Shown in pieces: positions 25,176 to 33,830 of a stretch of 42,277 bases of DNA. The DNA lies in the NCBI GenBank assembly GCA_003559095.1, contig PWMW01000283.1, forward strand, positions 1 to 42,277. Direction: 5' to 3'. Position 1 is the stretch's first letter. Every line of letters starts with the position of its first letter. Position numbers and translations under genes: made by a program. Source of the stretch: Clostridiales bacterium (lineage in GTDB: Bacteria > Bacillota > Limnochordia > Darwinibacteriales > B1SED10-159). Under the pieces are notes generated by a model. That model worked only from the letters and a program-made list of their open reading frames with translations. It searched no databases and was not told the DNA's origin.

Positions 25176-25242
25176 GCACTGCCGGCCGATTTTGCCAGCC
25201 GATTTTCGCCGCACCACCACAGGCCGTTTGCCTAGATGCGTC

Positions 25243-26469
25243 TTATCCCAAGCGAATCTTGGCAAAACGGCGTTTGCCCACCTGTAGGATGGCTCCATCC
25301 ATTACCGGCCAATCAAACCCGGCATCGGTGATGGTTTCGCCATCGATCCGCACGCCCCCCTGGGTCACCAGCCGTCGCGCCTCACCGCTGGAGTTGGCAA
25401 AGCCCACATCGCGAAGGAGCTTGGCGATCCAGATTTTTCCATGCTCTATTTGCTCCGCCGACAAAACCACCTCGGCGATGTCTTCAGGAAGCTCCCTTTG
25501 GCTGAAAACCCGGGCAAAATGCGCTTCTCCGGCGGCTGCGCCCGCGTGACCATGGAAACGGGCCGTTACCAACGAAGCCAATCGCTTTTTGACGTCCATG
25601 GGATGGACTTCGCCCGCCTGCATCTGTACTTCCAGTGCGTCCAGTTCGGTCAAGGGTATCTCGGTTAGAAGCTCGAAGTACATGCGCATCAAGCTGTCGG
25701 GAATGGACATTGTCTTGCCAAACATGTCCTCGGGGGCCTCGTTAATGCCGATGTAGTTGCCCAAGGATTTGCCCATCTTTTCACCGCCATCGGTGCCCAA
25801 TAGGATCGGGTTACACACACCAACTTGGGGTTCCTGACCCATGTCTTTTTGCATGTCTCGACCCACAAGGATGTTGAACCTCTGGTCGGTGCCTCCCAGT
25901 TCCACATCGGCTCGGATCATGGCAGAGTCATATCCCTGCATGAGAGGATATACCAGCTCATGGAGGCTGATGGGAAGTTGGGATTGGTAACGCTTGGCAA
26001 AGTCTTCTCGCTCCAGCATCCGGGCCACAGTCATCTTCGACAGCATGCCTAGAACATCCTGAAAACCCATGTCTGCAAACCATTGGCCATTGTAGACCAC
26101 TTCCGTCTTCTCCAGGTCAAGGATGGAAAACACCTGCTCCTGGTATGTCTGGCAGTTCTCCATCACTTCAGCATGCTGCAGTTGCGGACGGGTTTTATTG
26201 CGCCCACTGGGATCACCTACCATGGCCGTATAGTCGCCAATGATCAATATGCAGTGATGGCCCAAATCTTGAAACTGTTTCATTTTCAATACGGGAATGA
26301 TATGACCAAAGTGCAGGTCGGCCCCGGTGGGATCAACGCCCAGCTTAACACGCAGCGGTTTGCCTTCCTTAATGGATCGTTCCAACTTGGTGCGAAGTTC
26401 CGCTTCGGGAAAAATATCTTCAGCACCCCGGACAATGACGTCCCATTGGGTTTTCAGACTGGTCTCCAT
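25243..26469 (-). CDS. tyrS: Tyrosyl-tRNA synthetase
   Basis: Class I synthetase, 408 residues, of the TyrS type with HFGH (not HIGH) in DLHFGHIIPVLKMKQFQDLGH near residue 43. The KMSKS loop reads KMGKSLGNYI near residue 230. GGTDQRFNILVGRDMQ near residue 195 binds tyrosine and ATP. A C-terminal S4 RNA-binding domain is seen at FANSSGEARRLVTQGGVRIDG. I chose ATG 26469 because upstream in-frame codons to 26565 lie inside the T-box terminator and antiterminator. AAAGGTG is about 11 bases before it. No clear terminator follows; the leuS promoter lies within the next 70 bases. Confidence 0.97.
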   Translation of the reverse strand: METSLKTQWDVIVRGAEDIFPEAELRTKLERSIKEGKPLRVKLGVDPTGADLHFGHIIPVLKMKQFQDLGHHCILIIGDYTAMVGDPSGRNKTRPQLQHAEVMENCQTYQEQVFSILDLEKTEVVYNGQWFADMGFQDVLGMLSKMTVARMLEREDFAKRYQSQLPISLHELVYPLMQGYDSAMIRADVELGGTDQRFNILVGRDMQKDMGQEPQVGVCNPILLGTDGGEKMGKSLGNYIGINEAPEDMFGKTMSIPDSLMRMYFELLTEIPLTELDALEVQMQAGEVHPMDVKKRLASLVTARFHGHAGAAAGEAHFARVFSQRELPEDIAEVVLSAEQIEHGKIWIAKLLRDVGFANSSGEARRLVTQGGVRIDGETITDAGFDWPVMDGAILQVGKRRFAKIRLG

Positions 26470-26491
26470 AGTATGTTCAACACCTTTCGCA

Positions 26492-26752
26492 AATATAAAA
26501 CGGCCTGCCTCCCCAAGGGACGACAAAGCCGCGTTACCACCCAAATTCAGTGAACATGCGCTCACTGCACTCGCATCCCGTTAACGGAGGATATACCGAA
26601 GCGGGCCTACATAGCTGCACTGTTTGGCCCCTTGGGTCCCGGAGGTAACTTCACTGTACACTGGTACCAGCTCACACCAACCGCTGGCTCTCTGCAAAGG
26701 CAGCGTGCAGCTACTTCATCCGTTCATGCCCTCTGCAATAAGCTTCATACTG
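26492..26752 (-). promoter_or_regulatory. T-box riboswitch, tyrosine (tyrS leader)
   Basis: The T-box GGGTGGTAACGCGG lies at 26542-26529 on the minus strand, followed by a terminator with CGGC pairing to GCCG and an inner GTCCC/GGGGA hairpin before TTTTATATTT. In Stem I, CGGA pairs with TCCG, and the specifier loop holds GAAGT-TAC-C. TAC (26647-26645) is a tyrosine codon. Confidence 0.92.
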
Positions 26753-26757
26753 CCGTA

Positions 26758-26786
26758 ATTATAGCATAGGACGTCTGCAGCGGCAA
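26758..26786 (-). promoter_or_regulatory. Sigma-A promoter of tyrS
   Basis: TTGCCG (26786-26781), a 17-base spacer and TATAAT (26763-26758) on the minus strand, directly upstream of the T-box leader. Confidence 0.82.
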
Positions 26787-26857
26787 GGTAAAGCTGAACA
26801 GCCCGTCGAAAAAAGCTCACACCATTGCGAAGTCTATAGGCGCTACCTAGGTTTGCC

Positions 26858-26888
26858 TTGCCCTATGCCGCAAAATCTGTGGTATAAT
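26858..26888 (+). promoter_or_regulatory. Candidate promoter of the penicillin-binding protein gene
   Basis: A perfect -10, TATAAT (26883-26888), preceded by TTGCCC at a long 19-base spacing. It lies 36 bases before the ATG. Confidence 0.5.
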
Positions 26889-26924
26889 GGACTTTGTACT
26901 GTAAGTTTTGGAGGTGTCCATGCC

Positions 26925-28925
26925 ATGGCGCGATCAAAACCTCGCCGTATTATGTTATTCATGTTTGTCATTGTTGTTTCCATCGTTCTGGGTGGAACCT
27001 TTGGCGTGTTGACCGCGTACTTTCGCACCACACCGGATCTGGCAGACGTGCGGATTCACCAAAACTTCACTACACACATCTTCGATGTGAACGGTCGTTT
27101 GATCACGGACCTTTTCCGGGAACACCGGGTCCCGGTCTCCATTCATGACGTACCTCAGCATGTCAGACAAGCAGTAATTGCCATCGAGGACGACCGCTTC
27201 TATGAGCACCACGGTGTGAACTTCTATGCATTTGGCCGTGCCATCATCGTCAACCTACGCGAACAGCGGTTTGCCCAGGGTGGCGGCACGATTACCATGC
27301 AGTTGGCCCGCAACGTCTTCCTTACGCAAGACAAGACCATTGTCCGTAAGTTAGAAGAGTTCCTGTGGGCTTGGCAGATCGAACGCAAATACTCCAAAGA
27401 AGAAATCCTTGAAGCTTACCTCAACGAAGTTCATGTGGGCCATGGAGCCAATGGTGTCGAAGCCGCAGCTCAGCTCTACTTCGGGAGATCAGTGAATCAG
27501 TTGACGCTGAGCGAAGCAGCCATGATTGCGGGAGTGATTCGCTGGCCCGTTCGTTATTCGCCCTTTAACAATCCCGATATCGCGGTGGAACGAAGGGATT
27601 TTGTTCTCAGCCGCATGCAGGAACTTGGGTACATTACTCCTCAGGAAGCGCAGCAAGCTCGAGCCGAAGAACTTAATCTAGCCACGCGCACTGGTCGCGT
27701 AGTTAATGCACCGTATTTCGTCGACTATATCATCTCCGAACTGACCCCGGTGTTCGGTGAGGATCGCATCTTTGGTGGTGGACTGCGCATCCATACCACT
27801 CTGGATCTGGATATGCAGAAGGCCGCTGAAGAACATCTTGTCAATGGACTTCCCCGGGGCGGCACAGATGCCAACGGCTTACTGCAGCCCCAAGGAGCTC
27901 TAATTACCCTGGATCCCCGTTCGGGACAAATCCGCTCCATGGTGGGTGGACGGGGCGATGATAAATTTAACCGGGCTGTTCAAGCTCTGCGTTCGCCAGG
28001 TTCGGCCATCAAGATCTTCCCCTATACAGCTGCCATCGACAAAGGCATCACCGCCGCCGACGTGTACGTAGATGAACCGACGGAGTTCGTTCTTTCTACG
28101 GGACAGCGCTGGAGTCCGCAGAACTATTCCGGCAACTTCCTTGGCACCATGACCATTCGTGAGGCCGTTGAGCGTTCGAACAACATTATTGCGGTTAAGG
28201 TTGTGCAGGAACTTGGCTACCAGACAATCCTAGATTACGGCAAGCGGATGGGTATATCCACCTTTGTGGAGCAGGGACGCACCAATGACTTAGGCCTTTC
28301 GCCCTTGGCGTTGGGTGGATTGACCCGAGGCATTTCGCCGCTGGAATTAGCTGCCGCCTACGGAATCTTGGCTAATCAAGGTATTTATGTGAAGCCCACG
28401 GCCGTACTGCGGGTGGAAGACGCCTTCGGCAATGTTCTCTATCGTCACCAACCCCAGCAAACTGTCGTACTCAATGAGACCACAGCCTACTTGATGACGG
28501 ATATGCTGCGTGGGGTCATTGAACGGGGAACAGGCACTAACGCCCGCATCGGACGACCGGCCGCAGGCAAGACAGGTACCCACCAAAACTATCAGGACGC
28601 TTGGTTCGTAGGTTACACACCGGAGTTGGTAACCGCCGTGTGGTTTGGCGCCGACATCCAGGAGCGCATGGTATACAGCGGTGTTCGCTATGGGTCGTGG
28701 AATGCTGCCACCATCTGGGGTCACTACATGCGAGAGGTCACCCGTGACCTGCCGGCTTCGGATTTCGCCAAGCCTGACGGCCTTGTGGAAAACGTTTCCA
28801 TTGACATCAAGACCGGTCTCTTGGTGCCCAATAACTGCAATCTACCGCAGGATGAGGTGCGTCTCGAAACGTTCATTCGCGGTACAGAACCAACAGCCTA
28901 TTCACCACGTTGCAGCACGCGCTGA
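26925..28925 (+). CDS. Class A penicillin-binding protein (PBP1A-like)
   Basis: A bifunctional peptidoglycan synthase, 666 residues. A short basic cytoplasmic tail (ARSKPRR) and one membrane anchor near residues 10-32 come first. The GT51 transglycosylase has AIEDDRFYEHHGVN near residue 87, GGGTITMQLARNVFLTQDKT near residue 122, and RKYSKEEILEAYLN near residue 155. The transpeptidase has the SxxK nucleophile in PGSAIKIFPY near residue 358, SxN in VERSNNIIAVK near residue 418, and KTG in AAGKTGTHQNYQDAWFVGY near residue 549. I chose ATG 26925 behind GGAGGTG; the open frame extends to 26853, but that part contains the promoter. Plus-strand single gene with its own terminator, divergent from tyrS. 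Confidence 0.95.
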   Translation: MARSKPRRIMLFMFVIVVSIVLGGTFGVLTAYFRTTPDLADVRIHQNFTTHIFDVNGRLITDLFREHRVPVSIHDVPQHVRQAVIAIEDDRFYEHHGVNFYAFGRAIIVNLREQRFAQGGGTITMQLARNVFLTQDKTIVRKLEEFLWAWQIERKYSKEEILEAYLNEVHVGHGANGVEAAAQLYFGRSVNQLTLSEAAMIAGVIRWPVRYSPFNNPDIAVERRDFVLSRMQELGYITPQEAQQARAEELNLATRTGRVVNAPYFVDYIISELTPVFGEDRIFGGGLRIHTTLDLDMQKAAEEHLVNGLPRGGTDANGLLQPQGALITLDPRSGQIRSMVGGRGDDKFNRAVQALRSPGSAIKIFPYTAAIDKGITAADVYVDEPTEFVLSTGQRWSPQNYSGNFLGTMTIREAVERSNNIIAVKVVQELGYQTILDYGKRMGISTFVEQGRTNDLGLSPLALGGLTRGISPLELAAAYGILANQGIYVKPTAVLRVEDAFGNVLYRHQPQQTVVLNETTAYLMTDMLRGVIERGTGTNARIGRPAAGKTGTHQNYQDAWFVGYTPELVTAVWFGADIQERMVYSGVRYGSWNAATIWGHYMREVTRDLPASDFAKPDGLVENVSIDIKTGLLVPNNCNLPQDEVRLETFIRGTEPTAYSPRCSTR

Positions 28926-28940
28926 AGCGAAACTAGTTAG

Positions 28941-28980
28941 AAGCTCTTCCGCCCGAGTTGGCTGCGGAAGAGCTTTCTTG
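28941..28980 (+). terminator. Terminator of the penicillin-binding protein gene
   Basis: AAGCTCTTCCGC pairs with GCGGAAGAGCTT around CCGAGTTGGCT, followed by TCTTG. It starts 15 bases after the stop codon. Confidence 0.85.
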
Positions 28981-29020
28981 TATGCTCGTTGCTGCTTTCT
29001 TGTGCACAGTGTCTGCCCTT

Positions 29021-31372
29021 CTACTGGTTTTTGGCCAACTCTACGCTGGTGACACCGCTGCCGCCTTCATTGGGATTACCCAACCGGAAGGACTTGACCA
29101 GAGGATGGGCCTGCAGTTGCTGGGCTATGGCGTCACGCAGAGCTCCTGTTCCCTTACCGTGAATCAAGTTGATGCGGTTCAAAGAAGCCAAAAATGCATC
29201 ATCCACATATTTGTCTACCAAAGGCAGTGCCTCATCGACGGTCATGCCGCGGAGGTCCAACTCCGAAAGAATGGACTCGCTCTTCGCTTTGCCTACACCG
29301 GATGAAAGCCTCCGCTGGGCCGGTGCCTTCGAGTTCTTTTGCCCTTCGATACGTTCGAGATCACTGGCCTTAACAGTGACTTTCATGATGCCCGCTTGGA
29401 CCAGTACCTCCCCTGAACTGTTAGGACCCTCGAGAACGTGGGCATTCTGACGCAGACTGATGATGCGTACAGGTTCTCCGGGCTTCAACTGCTTGGGGCC
29501 GCCGCTGGCAGCTGTTTGCTCTTCGTCCCTCCGGAAGCGCTCCTGGAGTCGGCTCATTTCGGCTCGCGTTTCCAGGGCCACCTGTTCTAGTTCGCCGCGA
29601 TGCTGACGGCGAAGTTGACCAATGAGTTGATCCATTTCACTCCGCGTTTCATGCAAGAGAGCTGCGGCTTCATCCTGTGCTTGGCGCAGTATCTGCTGCC
29701 GCTCCTGCTCAATGTCCTTCATCTTCTCATCGTAGCGCTGTTTTAACTGATCATAGCGGCGCCGTAATACTGCCGCTTCATCCCGATCCTTCACGGCCGA
29801 AGCACGGCTGGACTCGATTTCTAAGATAAGATCGTCCACCAGGACCTGATCTTCCGTCAACAGGGACTTGGCGATGTCAATGACGTCGTTTTGAAGTCCC
29901 AGCCGAGACGCGATGGCGAACGCATTACTGCGGCCGGGTACACCGATGGCTAAGCGATAGGTTGGACGCAGCGTCTGGATGTCAAACTCGACACTGGCAT
30001 TCTCCACATCGTCGTTACTGTAGGCGAAGCTTTTTAGCTGCGAATAGTGCGTAGTGGCGATACAGCTGGCTGCTCTCTCTTTAAGAAATTCGAGGATGGC
30101 CTGGGCCAGCGCAGCTCCCTCCGTGGGGTCTGTCCCCGCTCCAAGCTCATCCAACAAGACCAGACTCTGCTGGTCAGCCCGATCGAGAATGTCCACGATG
30201 TTCGTCATGTGCGATGAGAATGTGCTCAGGCTCTGCTCAATGCTCTGCTCGTCACCGATATCTGCATAGACCCCTTGGAACAAAGCCATGGCGGTCCCAT
30301 CGGCAGCGGGTACATGCAGACCGGCCTGCATCATGATGGTGAAGAGGCCGACGGTCTTGAGAGTCACTGTCTTACCACCGGTATTTGGCCCGGTAATGAC
30401 CAGAATGCGAAAGTCATCGCCCAGCCAGATGTCGATGGGAACAACATCATCGCCCAATAGCGGATGCCTGCCCTGCTTAATATTGATATTGCCCGAATCG
30501 TTGAGCTTGGGGCGTACACCCTTCATGGCCCGACTCAGCTTAGCCCGGGCGAAGATAGCATCCAGCTTTCCAAGTACGTCCAACGAGGTCAAAAGAGCAT
30601 CGTTCTCATTTTGAATCCACCCACTGAGCCGCTGGAGGATGCGGATAATTTCGCGCTGTTCTTCCTGCTCCGCTAAGCGGAGTTGGTTATTCAGCTCCAC
30701 CACCGCCGCCGGTTCCATGAACAACGTAGCGCCGCTGGCCGATTGATCATGGACAATCCCAGAAAAGTGGTTCTTGTATTCTGCCTTCACGGGGACCACA
30801 TAACGATTGCTGCGAATGGTGACGATGGATTCCTGCAGTTGCTTTTGGACGGAGGCATTGTGGATCAACGAGTCTAACTTATCCCGAACTTTCTGCGCCA
30901 AGCTGCGCATTTTCACCCGAATCTGGGCCAACTGCGGCGATCCTTGGTCCCGCACCCCACCATCCTCATCAATGCAGCGCGTGATCTCACCATATAGTTC
31001 CGGCAAAAGAGCCAACTGCACCGTGAACTGCTGCAGCGACGGTGGCCCCTCTGTAAGGTACTCAACCATATTCTGCGAACAGTAGATAACCCCTGCACAC
31101 TCCAACAACTGACTGCCGTCGAGCATTCCCCCCACGGCCGTACGTTTGAGCAGAGCTCCGATATCTTTGGCCCCGCCGAATGGAGGGCTGCCCTCACGCC
31201 ACAATAGGGCCAAGGCATCGCTGGTCAGCTCCTGCTGGGCCTCCACGGCGGCTAAATCGAACTGCGGCTGCAGGTTTTGAACGTGTTCAGCCCCCAGGGA
31301 AAAACTGGTCTCCCGCTGGAGGCGTTCTTTGATCTTGGGCCATTCTAGTACCCGCATGCTCCGTTCATTCAT
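29021..31372 (-). CDS. mutS2: MutS2 family protein (DNA/ribosome-associated ATPase with Smr domain)
   Basis: 783 residues. MutS-like core and clamp in the N-terminal half, then the ABC ATPase with Walker A GPNTGGKTVTLKTVG near residue 333, Walker B LVLLDELGAGTDPTEGAALA near residue 408, and TTHYSQLKSFAY near residue 440. A long charged coiled coil runs from about 515 to 640, followed by a KOW-like linker. The C-terminal Smr nuclease domain has LDLRGMTVDEAL and HGKGTGALRDA. MutS2 suppresses recombination in some bacteria and rescues collided ribosomes in B. subtilis; which role applies here cannot be told. The start overlaps the U32 stop by eight bases. Last gene of the pheS-to-mutS2 run. Confidence 0.96.
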   Translation of the reverse strand: MNERSMRVLEWPKIKERLQRETSFSLGAEHVQNLQPQFDLAAVEAQQELTSDALALLWREGSPPFGGAKDIGALLKRTAVGGMLDGSQLLECAGVIYCSQNMVEYLTEGPPSLQQFTVQLALLPELYGEITRCIDEDGGVRDQGSPQLAQIRVKMRSLAQKVRDKLDSLIHNASVQKQLQESIVTIRSNRYVVPVKAEYKNHFSGIVHDQSASGATLFMEPAAVVELNNQLRLAEQEEQREIIRILQRLSGWIQNENDALLTSLDVLGKLDAIFARAKLSRAMKGVRPKLNDSGNINIKQGRHPLLGDDVVPIDIWLGDDFRILVITGPNTGGKTVTLKTVGLFTIMMQAGLHVPAADGTAMALFQGVYADIGDEQSIEQSLSTFSSHMTNIVDILDRADQQSLVLLDELGAGTDPTEGAALAQAILEFLKERAASCIATTHYSQLKSFAYSNDDVENASVEFDIQTLRPTYRLAIGVPGRSNAFAIASRLGLQNDVIDIAKSLLTEDQVLVDDLILEIESSRASAVKDRDEAAVLRRRYDQLKQRYDEKMKDIEQERQQILRQAQDEAAALLHETRSEMDQLIGQLRRQHRGELEQVALETRAEMSRLQERFRRDEEQTAASGGPKQLKPGEPVRIISLRQNAHVLEGPNSSGEVLVQAGIMKVTVKASDLERIEGQKNSKAPAQRRLSSGVGKAKSESILSELDLRGMTVDEALPLVDKYVDDAFLASLNRINLIHGKGTGALRDAIAQQLQAHPLVKSFRLGNPNEGGSGVTSVELAKNQ

Positions 31373-33794
31373 GACAATTCCTCCTTAACGCCGTTGACGC
31401 TTGCTCATGGGCATCCACACCACGCTGGAGATGCCCGCGCGTGTGCAGCGAACCGTCCCAGGGTGCTCGCTGCATACTGCCCTCCAGACGCTCCCGATAC
31501 CACGATACCCACTGTCCGATGCTTTCCGCGTCCCAAAGCCGCGCGTCCAACTTTAAGGCCGCAGCCAGGGGGAGAACCTGGGCCAGTTCCGCATGTAGGT
31601 TCAGTTCCTTTGCATTGAATATGTGCATGCGACAGTACCGATCCACGACCACCGGAAACCGCATTCCCTTGCGGTCCTCCCAGGCTATGGCAGTTTGGGG
31701 ACATGTACCATGGCATTGGCCTCCCCTCATCTGACCAAAGGGACAGTACTCTGTGACCATCAAGGGTGTGCGGCCATGGACAACCAGACCCATGGGCACC
31801 GTTCCCCTCGCAGCAATTTCAGCCATCTGCGAGCGATTGACTTCCGGAGAAAAATATACAAGATCGGCACCCATTCGCTGCAGCTCTGCAGCAGTCCCGT
31901 GGTTCAACGTGTTGAGGGACCAGTCGGCAGCGATTCGCCACTCTGCCTGACGACGCTGCTGCGCCTTAACCAGAGTACCCACATTGCCCGCCGTTACACC
32001 CGCTAATCCAGAAAGCTCCATCATTTCCAGTAGTATCGGCCACTGGGCGTTCCTAACAATGCGATCGAAGCCCACGGCCAAGGCGGCGCCCTGTTCTCGC
32101 GCCAGGCGCAGGGCTGCCTGAAGATCCTCCACTCCGTACGGCTGCTTGGCATCCCAAAGAGGACCGTAGTACGTGACATGTCCTGCACCGGCCTTCAAGG
32201 CCGCTCTAAGTTGGGCCTGATCGCAGACGGCCACATGCAGTTCAGGCTGCTCGTGCCTGCAGTACGGGTCCGCCGTCCGGCCCACCACCTCTGGACGAAC
32301 CGCTGCTCGGGGCTGGGCATTGGCCAGCCGCTGCTGGCGCCATTGCTCAAGCAGGCGGCGCCGTGTCTGGTTTATATCGCTCCAGGGAAGCATCAAGCCC
32401 GGCTGCCACTGAATCTCCAGTCCTTCCACGGTCGCCGGCCAATCTCCCAAACGCAAAAGCTGTTCGGTCAACTTTTCTCGGGTTAAGGCCTGTGTCCGGG
32501 CTGTTTCGGCCGCCTTTTGCGAATGGACAGTAACACTCAGGCCATCCCCATCCAGCAGGGTCAATTCCAAAGGTTCCCCCAACCGCAGGGTAGCATACAG
32601 GTGAATGCCCATGCGGCGCCGGTATTGGTTAGGGGCAAAACTCGCTGCCACTTCGGTATGGAGGCGGGCATCCTTGGTTTGGCGGATGGCACCACCCAGT
32701 GCCGCCACATCCTGCAGCTCCACCCAAACAGCATTACCAGCGGTTGTCTTGCTCTGCCATGTGATGCCTGCCGCACTACCGTCGCGCAGTGGAACTTCGA
32801 TACCATCACCCGGCGCCACTGCTGCGCTAAAATGCAGCAGAGACCGCCTGCCATGGCTCTCCTTCACTGTCCCCACCACAGGCCCCCTGTGTTTGGGACT
32901 TTCGGTACTCATCATCTCAAGGTCTGCAGGCGCAAACATGGGAGCCTCCGTGAAACCACGCTGGAATACTTTTTCCAGTTCCGGTGCCCGTTCCAGATTG
33001 CCGTCTATAGCGTCTCGATAAGCTCGCACCACTGTCGCCACATACTCGGGCCGCTTCATACGCCCTTCAATTTTGACCGAGTCTACGCCAGCGTCGCGCA
33101 GCTCTTGTATCCGATATACGAAGTTTCGATCTTTAGGGGATAAGCCATAGGGTCCGGGAATCTGTGGTTCCTGCAGGGCCCGGCCATCGGCGGTAACCAA
33201 GCGCCAAGGCAGACGGCAGGGTTGGGCACATTGGCCGCGATTACCACTGCGCCCACCAATCATGCTGCTCATGAGACACTGGCCCGAGTAACAGATACAG
33301 AGAGCACCGTGAACAAACACCTCCACAGGTACACCGGTGGCCTGTCGGATCGCACCCACCTCTGCCAAAGATAACTCGCGCGCCAAAACAACCCGCTCCA
33401 CTCCCAGCTGCTTAACGGCTGCTACATCGCAGGTGCTGTGAAGGGACATCTGCGTACTGGCGTGAATAGACAACTGCGGCACGGTATCTCGTATTTGAGC
33501 AGCGAAACCAATGTCCTGAACAATCACGGCATCCACAGCCATGCGGGACAGTTCTTCAGAATACTGCAAGGCTGCCCCCAACTCTCCGGGTAGGAGCAGC
33601 GTATTCACCGTCACATAAACTTTGACACCGCGCAGATGGCAGTACTCCACAGCTTCTTGCATCTGCCGTGGTTCGAAATTACCGGCGTGCGCCCGGGCTG
33701 AATAGCGGGTCCCGCCGAGATACACAGCATCGGCGCCATTCTCCACAGCGGCTCGCAGGGCTTCTGGTGTACCAGCAGGCGCTAATAGTTCCAC
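31365..33794 (-). CDS. U32 peptidase-family protein with C-terminal DUF3656-like extension
   Basis: 809 residues, of the long type. The N-terminal U32 barrel begins ELLAPAGTPEALRAAVENGADAVYLGG. The cluster segment CICYSGQCLMSSMIGGRSGNRG followed by QCAQPCR near residues 165-195 gives four Cys that bind iron-sulfur in characterised relatives. These relatives (TrhP/YegQ, RlhA/YdcP) hydroxylate tRNA or 23S rRNA rather than act as peptidases, so an RNA-modification role is more likely than proteolysis. After about residue 380 comes the beta-rich extension and a second barrel-like part. A late Cys pair, CPFGQMRGGQCHGTC, is near residue 690. The start GTG 33794 follows GAAGGAGGT. Confidence 0.9.
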   Translation of the reverse strand: MELLAPAGTPEALRAAVENGADAVYLGGTRYSARAHAGNFEPRQMQEAVEYCHLRGVKVYVTVNTLLLPGELGAALQYSEELSRMAVDAVIVQDIGFAAQIRDTVPQLSIHASTQMSLHSTCDVAAVKQLGVERVVLARELSLAEVGAIRQATGVPVEVFVHGALCICYSGQCLMSSMIGGRSGNRGQCAQPCRLPWRLVTADGRALQEPQIPGPYGLSPKDRNFVYRIQELRDAGVDSVKIEGRMKRPEYVATVVRAYRDAIDGNLERAPELEKVFQRGFTEAPMFAPADLEMMSTESPKHRGPVVGTVKESHGRRSLLHFSAAVAPGDGIEVPLRDGSAAGITWQSKTTAGNAVWVELQDVAALGGAIRQTKDARLHTEVAASFAPNQYRRRMGIHLYATLRLGEPLELTLLDGDGLSVTVHSQKAAETARTQALTREKLTEQLLRLGDWPATVEGLEIQWQPGLMLPWSDINQTRRRLLEQWRQQRLANAQPRAAVRPEVVGRTADPYCRHEQPELHVAVCDQAQLRAALKAGAGHVTYYGPLWDAKQPYGVEDLQAALRLAREQGAALAVGFDRIVRNAQWPILLEMMELSGLAGVTAGNVGTLVKAQQRRQAEWRIAADWSLNTLNHGTAAELQRMGADLVYFSPEVNRSQMAEIAARGTVPMGLVVHGRTPLMVTEYCPFGQMRGGQCHGTCPQTAIAWEDRKGMRFPVVVDRYCRMHIFNAKELNLHAELAQVLPLAAALKLDARLWDAESIGQWVSWYRERLEGSMQRAPWDGSLHTRGHLQRGVDAHEQASTALRRNCHE

Positions 33795-33830
33795 AAACGT
33801 ACCTCCTTCAACCGTACCTGAACCTCAAGT

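Noticed and set aside
25185-25210. Two adjacent copies of GCCGATTTT downstream of tyrS
   Set aside because: Only nine bases are shared and there is no further copy; on the transcribed strand it does not make a terminator.
26470-26565. N-terminal extension of tyrS up to ATG 26565
   Set aside because: These codons are the T-box core and terminator, and the synthetase family begins near ATG 26469.
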